DNA of 17,435 nt. Origin: CAZULF01 sp964621215. GTDB lineage: Bacteria; Pseudomonadota; Gammaproteobacteria; UBA1113. A program made the translations under genes and the position numbers. The stretch covers positions 1 to 17,435 of the forward strand of contig CAZULF010000039.1 of the NCBI GenBank assembly GCA_964621215.1. The letters are read 5' to 3'. A model generated the notes under the pieces. It searched no databases and was not told where the DNA came from. It worked only from the letters and a program-made list of their open reading frames with translations. Each line of letters starts with the position of its first letter. Position 1 is the stretch's first letter. Shown here one piece after another: positions 1 through 6,781 of the stretch.

Positions 1-2
1 AG

Positions 3-110
3 CTGAAGAAAATCGACAATCTGCTAACTCAACTGCGTAATAGCGGCCAAATCCAAAATATTGGCTCACGCAAATCTCCAACATGGAAATTAAAAGATAA
101 TAAAAATTAG
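3..110 (+). CDS. C-terminal fragment of an unidentified protein (cut by window edge)
   Basis: An open frame runs in from the left edge and ends at TAG 108-110, giving the last 35 residues of a protein. The visible part has a helix-like stretch (LKKIDNLLTQLRNSGQIQ) followed by a beta-hairpin-like NIGSRKSPTWKL. This resembles the end of a winged-helix domain, as seen at the C-terminus of some Fic or AlbA/RecG-like ATP-binding proteins, but 35 residues are too few to assign a family. The frame is open to the edge and the next bases are very AT-rich non-coding DNA, which supports a genuine gene end. Confidence 0.5.
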   Translation: MKKIDNLLTQLRNSGQIQNIGSRKSPTWKLKDNKN

Positions 111-140
111 GAATAAAAAGGAATAGAAATTAGGAATAAA
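104..140. repeat. Short direct repeat, 14 bp twice
   Basis: AAATTAGGAATAAA occurs at 104-117 and again at 127-140, a 23-bp period. The first copy overlaps the stop codon of the truncated gene. The stretch 111-236 is otherwise AT-rich, without a visible gene. The repeat looks like a small local duplication in low-complexity DNA. Confidence 0.6.
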
Positions 141-210
141 TTTTAAAAAATCCATATATTTCAATAGATTAATTAACTAAATAAGTAAATATTCGTAACT
201 CATTAACAAA

Positions 211-223
211 GTAGCCTGGCTAC
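211..223 (-). terminator. Possible terminator of the tRNA-Pro transcript
   Basis: The 13-base palindrome GTAGCCTGGCTAC lies 13 bases past the tRNA-Pro 3' end on the minus strand. It is followed on that strand by TTTGTT. The stem is short (5 bp with a 3-base loop) and the T run is interrupted, so this is a weak intrinsic terminator candidate. Confidence 0.35.
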
Positions 224-236
224 ATCGAGAAAAGAT

Positions 237-314
<78 letters not shown>

Positions 315-327
315 CTTAAGAGGCATG

Positions 328-355
328 ATTATACAAAATTTTGGCGATTTGTCAC
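328..355 (-). promoter_or_regulatory. Sigma70-type promoter for tRNA-Pro
   Basis: On the minus strand GTGACA (plus 350-355) and a perfect TATAAT (plus 328-333) are separated by 16 bases. The expected start is about 7 bases past the -10 box, just ahead of the tRNA 5' end at 313. The -35 hexamer overlaps the last codons of uvrB: its TGA is the uvrB stop codon. Confidence 0.75.
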
Positions 356-2355
356 GCACCAAATATCGATTGCTGCAATTGATGGATTTCATCGCGGATT
401 TGTGCCGCCTTTTCAAATTCCAAATCTTTGGCATATTGGCGCATTTGTTTTTCAAGTTGTTGAATTTTCTTAGAGATAACCTGAGGCGGTAACACTTCAT
501 ACTCTGCCGCTTTTTCAGCTACTTTGAGATATTTAATCGAGGAAGGTTCAGCTTCCGTGCGTGCGCCTTCCATAATATCGTGAATAGCCCGTTCAATACC
601 GCGCGGAGTAATACCATGTTTTTTATTATACGCCACTTGCGTAGCCCGACGACGATCAGTTTCATCGATAGCGCGTTGCATAGAATCGGTCATTCTATCC
701 GCATATAAAATCACTCGACCATTGATATGACGCGCCGCACGGCCAATAGTTTGGATCAACGCACGTTCTGAACGTAGAAAGCCTTCTTTATCGGCATCTA
801 AAATAGCTACCAATGACACTTCTGGCATATCCAAACCTTCGCGCAGTAAGTTAATCCCGACTAACACATCAAACACCCCCAAACGCAAATCACGAATGAT
901 TTCTACCCGTTCAACGGTATCGACGTCAGAATGTAAATAACGCACTTTAATGCCGTGATCTTTTAAATAATCTGTGAGATCTTCTGCCATACGTTTAGTT
1001 AATGTCGTCACTAACACGCGTTCTTGTACTAAAATATTTTTACGAATTTCCGAGAGTAAATCATCGACTTGTGTCAGTACCGGCCGAATAGTAATTTGTG
1101 GATCAACCAATCCGGTTGGACGCACTAATTGTTCTACGACATTACCTGACAATTGTAATTCATAATCTCCTGGGGTGGCTGAAACATAAATCGTTTGCGG
1201 CGAGCGTTCAACGAACTCTTCGAATTGTAAGGGGCGATTATCTAAGGCTGACGGTAAACGAAAACCGTATTCCACTAAAGTTTCTTTACGTGATCGATCA
1301 CCACGATACATGGCTCGCACTTGTGAAACGGTGACATGTGATTCATCGATAAATAACAAGCCGTCGGGTGGCAAATAATCAAATAAAGTCGGCGGTGCTT
1401 CACCAGCAACTCGGCCCGATAAATAACGCGAATAATTTTCTATACCGCTGCAATAACCTAACTCCACCATCATTTCAATATCATATAACGTGCGTTGTTC
1501 CAAACGCTGCGCTTCAACTAATTTGTCCGCATCGCGCAATACTTGCAATCGATCTTTCAGTTCAGCTTTGATGTCGTCGATCACACCAAGAATGCGTTCG
1601 CGCGGTGTAGCGTAATGGGTTTTAGGGAAGATTGTCACGCGAGGAACTTGCCGAAGTATTTCACCGGTTAAGGGATCAAAAAAACTGATATTTTCGATAT
1701 CGTCATCAAACAATTCGATGCGCACAGCATCTTTATCCGATTCTGCTGGATAAATATCGATGATCTCACCTCGCACGCGGTAAGTGGCACGACGAAAATC
1801 GATATCATTGCGGGTGTATTGTAATTCCGCTAGTCGATGCAACATTTGTTTTCGATCGATGCGATCACCACGACTGAGATGCAATACCATGCTTAAATAG
1901 GCTTGTGGGTCGCCGAGGCCATAAATTGAGGATACGCTGGAGACAACAATGGTATCACGTCGCTCTAATAGGGCTTTAGTCGCAGATAAACGCATTTGTT
2001 CGATATGTTCGTTAATAGCCGAGTCTTTTTCAATGTAAGTATCCGAGGCCGGCACGTAGGCTTCCGGCTGGTAATAATCATAATATGAAACAAAGTATTC
2101 CACGGCATTTTCTGGGAAAAAGGATTTCATTTCACCGTAGAGCTGAGCGGCCAGGGTTTTATTCGGCGCCATAATCATCGTCGGCCGCTGGCATTGGGCA
2201 ATCACGTGCGCCATGGTGTAGGTTTTACCCGAGCCCGTCACCCCCAGTAGGGTCTGATGCGCCAATCCAGCAGTCAGGCCTTCACTGAGGCCCTTAATGG
2301 CTTGGGGCTGGTCACCGGCCGGCTCGAAAGGCGAATGAATAATAAAGGGTTTCAT
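352..2355 (-). CDS. uvrB: Excinuclease ABC subunit B (UvrB)
   Basis: UvrB is the damage-verifying helicase-like subunit of nucleotide excision repair. It is loaded onto DNA by UvrA and recruits UvrC for dual incision. The protein is 667 residues, the usual length. It begins with the family-typical HSPFEPAGDQPQAI and has Walker A GVTGSGKT at 38-45. The Tyr-rich beta-hairpin that clamps DNA (YYDYYQPEAYVP) is near residue 95. Walker B DESH has D337/E338. Motif VI QTIGRAARH and the C-terminal UVR motif (helix containing LEFEKAAQIRDEI), which contacts UvrC, are present. The start ATG is fixed by the conserved N-terminus. The gene is divergent from the HAD-like gene. I see no LexA-type CTG-N10-CAG box in the 80-bp gap, so SOS control is not evident. 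Confidence 0.98.
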   Translation of the reverse strand: MKPFIIHSPFEPAGDQPQAIKGLSEGLTAGLAHQTLLGVTGSGKTYTMAHVIAQCQRPTMIMAPNKTLAAQLYGEMKSFFPENAVEYFVSYYDYYQPEAYVPASDTYIEKDSAINEHIEQMRLSATKALLERRDTIVVSSVSSIYGLGDPQAYLSMVLHLSRGDRIDRKQMLHRLAELQYTRNDIDFRRATYRVRGEIIDIYPAESDKDAVRIELFDDDIENISFFDPLTGEILRQVPRVTIFPKTHYATPRERILGVIDDIKAELKDRLQVLRDADKLVEAQRLEQRTLYDIEMMVELGYCSGIENYSRYLSGRVAGEAPPTLFDYLPPDGLLFIDESHVTVSQVRAMYRGDRSRKETLVEYGFRLPSALDNRPLQFEEFVERSPQTIYVSATPGDYELQLSGNVVEQLVRPTGLVDPQITIRPVLTQVDDLLSEIRKNILVQERVLVTTLTKRMAEDLTDYLKDHGIKVRYLHSDVDTVERVEIIRDLRLGVFDVLVGINLLREGLDMPEVSLVAILDADKEGFLRSERALIQTIGRAARHINGRVILYADRMTDSMQRAIDETDRRRATQVAYNKKHGITPRGIERAIHDIMEGARTEAEPSSIKYLKVAEKAAEYEVLPPQVISKKIQQLEKQMRQYAKDLEFEKAAQIRDEIHQLQQSIFGA

Positions 2356-2435
2356 AGTTCTTATTGCATCTTGGGGAAATAAAAAATATCATACTCGAAT
2401 TGTACCCTATTTTAGGGGGATTTGGGGGAATTATT

Positions 2436-3401
2436 GTGACCAGTTATCTAGTCTATGCATTAGATCTTGATTTGACATTAATTAAACTACATTTGGGAGC
2501 TGAAAAACTTCCTAACTTTGTATCCATTTACCTTAAAAATATTCAAACCATTGATTCTGTATTCAGAACTGTCACTGCACAAAAAAATGAGGGGCACTTG
2601 TCCGAAGCAACTTATGATCAGTTTGTTAGTAATTTAAATGCTTTTCGTAACAAAGATCATTTGCGGTTTATAGAAAACTTAAAACCCTATCTGCGTTTCC
2701 CTGAAAAAATGATAGCACATATTCGTCAAACTCTTTCTGATCCGACATTAAACAATGCTGAGGTTAAAGTGCTTTTTACCCTTGTTTCTTGTAACCATCG
2801 ATATCTCTGCGGTATTGGAGTTTTAGAAGCTTTGTTAGGTCAAGATTGGCAAGATATTTTCCCTCCTGAACACATTGTCATGCGCGCTAATGCCTCGATA
2901 CAAACAGAGAATAAAAACCCGTACATTGAAGAGTTGGTTACCCAATTAATAGCGAAACACGGCGGAAATCCAGAAGATTATACGGTGTGCTTAGTAGACG
3001 ATACTGAAATACATTGCAAAAATGCAATAAAGGCGAGTAAAGACTATGTTGAAACTTTACCAAGCCAACGCCTCTTAACCAAAAAATTCAAATTTAACTG
3101 TTTTAGTATTCATGCTGATACAGCAGATGAAACGGGTGTTTATATAGATGCACTACGAAACTTTAAGGATGCCTATTTAAGAAAATTGGCTTATCAAGCT
3201 TCTGAGCAAATTTCTCCACGCCCCAAAACCCCATTAGCTGAACGTTCTCCGAATCGACCTGAATCATCATTACGTAGCTGTCTAACCAGTAGCACTGAAC
3301 TTCCCTTAGGTTGGAATGAGTTTCGTGAAAATACACCTTCTTCGGAAGAAAAAAATACTTCAGATACTCCATCCCCTTGCCCAACCCCACCACTATTGTG
3401 A
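2436..3401 (+). CDS. HAD-superfamily-like protein with Pro/Ser-rich C-terminal tail; possible effector
   Basis: I do not recognise a named family, but two HAD (haloacid dehalogenase) hallmarks are visible. The DxDxT nucleophile motif is at D10-L-D-L-T14. An acidic Mg-binding motif, VDDTE with D188/D189, is followed by a helix as in HAD motif IV. A strand ending VLFTLVS118 could be motif II. The GTG start at 2436 is chosen because GGGGGA lies 6 bases upstream and it puts motif I about 10 residues from the N-terminus, as usual in HAD proteins. An upstream TTG at 2364 would leave only 8 bases to the divergent uvrB start and has no ribosome binding site. The protein is 321 residues. From about residue 260 it becomes a low-complexity tail rich in Pro, Ser, Thr and charged residues. 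No signal peptide or membrane segment is evident. It ends 14 bases before the aminotransferase start, so the two may be co-transcribed. Phosphatase activity and secretion into a host are inferences. Confidence 0.75.
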   Translation: MTSYLVYALDLDLTLIKLHLGAEKLPNFVSIYLKNIQTIDSVFRTVTAQKNEGHLSEATYDQFVSNLNAFRNKDHLRFIENLKPYLRFPEKMIAHIRQTLSDPTLNNAEVKVLFTLVSCNHRYLCGIGVLEALLGQDWQDIFPPEHIVMRANASIQTENKNPYIEELVTQLIAKHGGNPEDYTVCLVDDTEIHCKNAIKASKDYVETLPSQRLLTKKFKFNCFSIHADTADETGVYIDALRNFKDAYLRKLAYQASEQISPRPKTPLAERSPNRPESSLRSCLTSSTELPLGWNEFRENTPSSEEKNTSDTPSPCPTPPLL

Positions 3402-3415
3402 GAAATAAAACTACC

Positions 3416-4606
3416 ATGACAACACTTTTATCCCATCGCGTTAATGCCATCCAACCTTCTGCCACTTTAGCCATCGATGCTAAAGCGAAAAAACTCGCTG
3501 CTGAAGGCGGTGATATTATTAATCTTGGCGTAGGCGAACCCGACTTTGATACGCCGGATCATATTAAAGAAGCGGCTATTCGTGCAATCCACGAGGGCAA
3601 AACGAAGTATACGCCGGTGGCAGGCATACAAGAGTTACGCCTAGCGATTTGTCATAAGTTTGAGCGTGAGAATCAATTAAATTATACGCCCGATCAAATC
3701 GTTGTCAGTAATGGTGCTAAACAAAGCTTTTTTAATTTAGTACTAGCCGTGATTAATCCTGGCGATGAAGTAATTATCCCCTGCCCTTATTGGGTGTCTT
3801 ATCCTGATATTGTTACCTTGGCTGAAGGGAAACCAGTGTTTATCGAAACACGAGCCGAGCAACATTTTAAAATCACTGCCGATCAACTAGAAAATGCTAT
3901 CACGCCCAGGACTCGATTGTTTGTGCTAAATAGCCCAAGCAATCCCTCTGGCATGGTGTATTCCCACGCTGAATTAGAAAAACTGGCAGCCGTGTTAGTC
4001 AAACACCCGCATGTACTGATTGCCAGCGATGACATGTACGAACATATCATTTGGACGCATTTTCCGTATTCCAACTTAGTCAATGTCTGTCCTGAGCTGT
4101 ATGAACGCACCATCGTCATTAATGGCGTCTCCAAGGCCTATGCCATGACAGGCTGGCGGATTGGCTATGCTGCCGCTACGAAAGAGTTAGCGGCAGCTAT
4201 GGCCAAAATTCAATCACAAAGTACCTCAAACCCCAACTCTATCGCACAATATGCCTCGGTGGCGGCGCTGAATGGGGAGCAACAATGTGTACGAGATATG
4301 ACCACAATCTATAAAGAACGGCATGATGTGGTCTATGAGGCTTTACGCAATATTGACGGGATTAAGTGTGTGGCTAGCCAGGGCGCTTTTTATAGCTTCC
4401 CCGATATCAGCGCTCGTTTGCCCTACGTCGATGCTGGTATGGAAAACGATATCCAATTCGCTGATTACCTCTTATCCATCGCCGGTGTGGCAGTGGTGCC
4501 TGGCACCCCGTTTGGCAGCCCTGGCTGCATCCGCCTGTCGTTTGCTACTAGCATGGAGAAGTTGGTTGATGCGCTAAGACGGTTAAAAACGGTATTGGAA
4601 GGTTAG
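3416..4606 (+). CDS. Class I PLP-dependent aminotransferase (aspartate aminotransferase type)
   Basis: This is a fold-type I aminotransferase that transfers an amino group between amino acids and 2-oxo acids, most likely aspartate/2-oxoglutarate. It is 396 residues, the normal length. N-terminal GVGEPDFDTP and KYTPVAGIQELR are typical of the subgroup Ib/I-gamma enzymes found in many bacteria rather than the E. coli AspC subgroup. Key residues are visible: N176 in SNPSG, the Schiff-base lysine K240 in GVSKAYAMTGWRIGYA, and the carboxylate-binding R373 in CIRLSFA. The ATG at 3416 fits the family N-terminus; an in-frame start at 3377 would overlap the upstream gene by 25 bases and adds 13 atypical residues. 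The ribosome binding site is weak (GAGA, about 12 bases away), so coupling to the upstream gene is plausible. Substrate preference, including prephenate or aromatic acids, cannot be decided here. Confidence 0.93.
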   Translation: MTTLLSHRVNAIQPSATLAIDAKAKKLAAEGGDIINLGVGEPDFDTPDHIKEAAIRAIHEGKTKYTPVAGIQELRLAICHKFERENQLNYTPDQIVVSNGAKQSFFNLVLAVINPGDEVIIPCPYWVSYPDIVTLAEGKPVFIETRAEQHFKITADQLENAITPRTRLFVLNSPSNPSGMVYSHAELEKLAAVLVKHPHVLIASDDMYEHIIWTHFPYSNLVNVCPELYERTIVINGVSKAYAMTGWRIGYAAATKELAAAMAKIQSQSTSNPNSIAQYASVAALNGEQQCVRDMTTIYKERHDVVYEALRNIDGIKCVASQGAFYSFPDISARLPYVDAGMENDIQFADYLLSIAGVAVVPGTPFGSPGCIRLSFATSMEKLVDALRRLKTVLEG

Positions 4607-4639
4607 CGTAACCCAGCCATAAATTTTTCGCCTGTGTGC

Positions 4640-4668
4640 TTGACGCCGTCCAGAGGAAACTATATGAT
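4640..4668 (+). promoter_or_regulatory. Sigma70-type promoter for tRNA-Asn
   Basis: TTGACG (4640-4645) and TATGAT (4663-4668) are separated by exactly 17 bases, each one mismatch from consensus. The predicted start near 4675 leaves a leader of about 17 bases before the tRNA at 4692. The downstream TCTCGGC is moderately GC-rich, compatible with a stable-RNA discriminator. Confidence 0.8.
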
Positions 4669-4691
4669 TCTCGGCTTAATCGACATGTAGT

Positions 4692-4767
4692 TCCTCGGTA
4701 GCTCAGTTGGTAGAGCAAGCGGCTGTTAACCGCTTTGTCACAGGTTCGAGTCCTGTCCGGGGAGCCA
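4692..4767 (+). tRNA. tRNA-Asn, anticodon GTT
   Basis: This is a 76-nt tRNA with encoded CCA (4765-4767). The acceptor stem TCCTCGG pairs with CCGGGGA with one wobble pair. The D arm is GCTCAGTTGGTAGAGC, the anticodon loop CTGTTAA carries GTT, and the T arm contains GGTTCGAGTCC. It is nearly identical in pattern to other gammaproteobacterial tRNA-Asn. The 3' end is only 5 bases from the stop codon of the convergent amidohydrolase gene, with a run of six Ts (4769-4774) directly after CCA. Confidence 0.97.
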
Positions 4768-4772
4768 ATTTT

Positions 4773-5471
4773 TTAAATATCCTGCCGCATCAATAAGACA
4801 CTTTCAATCACCGCTTTTTTTACTCGTTCTGGATTTTTTTGCAGTAACCCTTGATTCATTTCCAGCTCAATCCCAATATAATTTTTAGCAGCGAAGCGTT
4901 TACGTAAATAAACAGTAAAGCCATCCGAAACACCGCGATAAGGATAATTACGGCGAATACGCCATGTGGGTTGTAATGCTTGCAAATGGGCTTGCCAATG
5001 TTGACAAAAAACTTGCTCGGGTTTCCGCGAAGGATCATAGAGTAAACCAATGTCCGCGGTGCGCGTGATGCCTTGCATAACTGGGGTAAAAGAGTGTATG
5101 GACAAATGGACGACTCGTGCGCCTGATTTGATAGTTTTAGCGATGTAATCTTCTACTGCATCGCGATAAGGAAAATAAAATGTATCCAGAATGGTTTGCT
5201 TGGCGGCAGGCGATAAGTTGCGCGTAAACTCAGACCATAAATGTGGACGTCCTTGTGAGCGATTTAACTCCACCAATAAACGGCTTGTCGTCGCCAGTTG
5301 CTGATAATCTGCAACCTTGTTTGCTAGTGCTCTCGCAATGGGTAACGCACCAATATCATAACCTCGATGTGTTTTAAGAACAGATTGTCCCTTGGTGAAT
5401 AAGTGTTGATAGGTTTTAGGAATGCTATTGCCACCATGTTCGCAAGTGATGATCCATTTTGTTGCTGACAT
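4773..5471 (-). CDS. N-formylglutamate amidohydrolase-family protein
   Basis: This 232-residue protein belongs to the FGase family (COG3741-like), zinc-type hydrolases that cleave N-formyl-L-glutamate or related N-acyl amino acids. Visible motifs are ITCEHGGNSIP (residues 8-18), THRGYDIGA, a LVELNRS strand, VVHLSIHSF with the likely metal or catalytic H126, and IGIELEMNQ near the C-terminus. The ATG at 5471 is used because GGAG lies 8 bases upstream. A start at 5516 would translate part of the hairpin repeat at 5503-5528. No hut genes are nearby, so a role in histidine degradation is not supported. It is the last gene of the cluster with the ligases at 5538-8290, so it probably hydrolyses an amide made by them or supplies a substrate. 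The exact substrate is unknown. Confidence 0.88.
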   Translation of the reverse strand: MSATKWIITCEHGGNSIPKTYQHLFTKGQSVLKTHRGYDIGALPIARALANKVADYQQLATTSRLLVELNRSQGRPHLWSEFTRNLSPAAKQTILDTFYFPYRDAVEDYIAKTIKSGARVVHLSIHSFTPVMQGITRTADIGLLYDPSRKPEQVFCQHWQAHLQALQPTWRIRRNYPYRGVSDGFTVYLRKRFAAKNYIGIELEMNQGLLQKNPERVKKAVIESVLLMRQDI

Positions 5472-5502
5472 TGGCTTTCTCCGGTTAGACCCTCTCCCCC
5501 TG

Positions 5503-5528
5503 CCCCTCTCCCGCAAGCGGGAGAGGGG
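5503..5528. repeat. REP-like GC-rich palindrome
   Basis: CCCCTCTCCCGC (5503-5514) and its exact reverse complement (5517-5528) are separated by AA, giving a very stable hairpin. Very similar GCAA-centred palindromes are, from memory, scattered as intergenic repeats in many proteobacteria. This copy sits 9 bases past the stop codon of the GCS2-type ligase and 31 bases before the amidohydrolase start. It could stabilise the upstream mRNA or reduce read-through. It has no T run, so it is not a classical terminator. Confidence 0.8.
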
Positions 5529-5537
5529 AGTAAGAAA

Positions 5538-6779
5538 CTAAAACATTTTCCCTGCAGACAAACACTCGGTCAATTCGCGATAGACCTCCACAATAGATTC
5601 TGTGCGGGTGTCGTTATGTAAGCGCATTAAAATGCGTTCAGCTAAATTACCACGCTCTAGGATATGCTCTATGGCTTGTTTTAAATCGGTATCATAAGGA
5701 GTATACGCATCAAATACTTGCCTATAAATATGTTGCCACAGATCGCGAGCCGTGGCGGTAGCTTCCCGATATCCAAAAGCCGCTAAATAGGCTTGATCGT
5801 GTATGATCGTGGATTGTCCATCACGAATCACATCACGCCAAATTTGACTTAAGGCTTGTTCTGACCATTCGGCTTGAGAAGAAAAGCTATCCCATCGTTC
5901 TTCAGCAATCGCCTGCAGAGTTGATGTGATTAGTGCAGCAATAGCGATATCCGCGACTGGACATTCTTGAATATCTAAGGTGCGAATTTCGATGGCATTA
6001 CGGTCAAAACGAGCAATAGCACCGCGCGAATTTAACCACTCAAACTGCAGTATTTTATTCGGATCATAGGGAGCAATATCACGATAAATAGGCGATAAGA
6101 TATGTGCTTCATATTCCTCGCGCGAAAGTACGGATTCAGGAATCACGTGTCCGGTAATTGACGGAATTTGTGCTTGATTATCGAGATAATATTGTAATCG
6201 CGTATCGACCATTCCGGTTATTTGGCCATCCAGCACCGGTGTGCTGGCAGCTAATGCGGGCATAATCGGTAATAATAAACGAATTGCTGTATGTAACACC
6301 GCAAATTCTGCATCATTAGCAAAGGGTAAATTTAAATGTGTACTTTGTAAATTAGACCATCCATGCCCACGACAGTTAAAAACCTGATTATAAATTTCAT
6401 AAATTTCGTTATAACCATGCGGCCATAATTTTGTTTCAGTATCGGGGTTCATTAATGGGTGTGCACCCGTTGGCATCAATTTGGCATTGTGACCTGCTAG
6501 TAGTGTATTAATATGATTAACATTACTCTGAAAACGCGCCGCCAAACCATTGAGCGATGCCGCAGGTCCGTTAGTTTTAAGTTCTAATACATGTAATACT
6601 AACTCATTTGACCAAGCAATATCTCCGAGCTCAACTTCGTCGACATAATCACCGGCAATTTGCTTCAAGACTTCATCAACGGCTGGATATACTGTTAATT
6701 GCGGCTCCTGCACCAGCATATATTCCATTTCGATGCCAAATCCTTGAAACAGGCCCAGCAGTTGTTCAGATGGTTGCAT
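5538..6779 (-). CDS. GCS2-family carboxylate-amine ligase (glutamate-cysteine ligase-like)
   Basis: The 413-residue protein begins with GFGIEMEYML, with E17 and E19 as the family's Mg/ATP-site acidic residues. This is the signature of the GCS2 (EgtA/YbdK/plant GSH1-type) branch of glutamate-cysteine ligases. Other family-like features are the histidine in STHLNLPF, GMVDTRLQYY, and IEIRTLDIQECP late in the protein. Members use ATP to activate a carboxylate and join it to an amine; gamma-glutamylcysteine is only one possible product. It starts 2 bases after the RimK-like gene, so the two are translationally coupled and almost certainly act together. This context points to a dedicated peptide-like product rather than bulk glutathione synthesis, though a glutathione role cannot be excluded. 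GGAA 7 bases before the ATG serves as ribosome binding site. Confidence 0.85.
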   Translation of the reverse strand: MQPSEQLLGLFQGFGIEMEYMLVQEPQLTVYPAVDEVLKQIAGDYVDEVELGDIAWSNELVLHVLELKTNGPAASLNGLAARFQSNVNHINTLLAGHNAKLMPTGAHPLMNPDTETKLWPHGYNEIYEIYNQVFNCRGHGWSNLQSTHLNLPFANDAEFAVLHTAIRLLLPIMPALAASTPVLDGQITGMVDTRLQYYLDNQAQIPSITGHVIPESVLSREEYEAHILSPIYRDIAPYDPNKILQFEWLNSRGAIARFDRNAIEIRTLDIQECPVADIAIAALITSTLQAIAEERWDSFSSQAEWSEQALSQIWRDVIRDGQSTIIHDQAYLAAFGYREATATARDLWQHIYRQVFDAYTPYDTDLKQAIEHILERGNLAERILMRLHNDTRTESIVEVYRELTECLSAGKMF

Positions 6780-6781
6780 AA

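Noticed and set aside
2356..2435. Possible SOS (LexA) control of uvrB
   Set aside because: No CTG-N10-CAG box is present between the divergent genes. CCCTA-TTT-TAGGG (2405-2417) is a small palindrome but not a LexA site.
3163..3474. A 103-codon minus-strand open frame across the HAD-like/aminotransferase junction
   Set aside because: It overlaps two plus-strand genes with better support and has no recognisable motif or start context.
4773..5471. Assignment of the amidohydrolase as HutG of histidine catabolism
   Set aside because: No hutH, hutU or hutI is adjacent; the gene is embedded with amidoligases instead, so only the family name is given.
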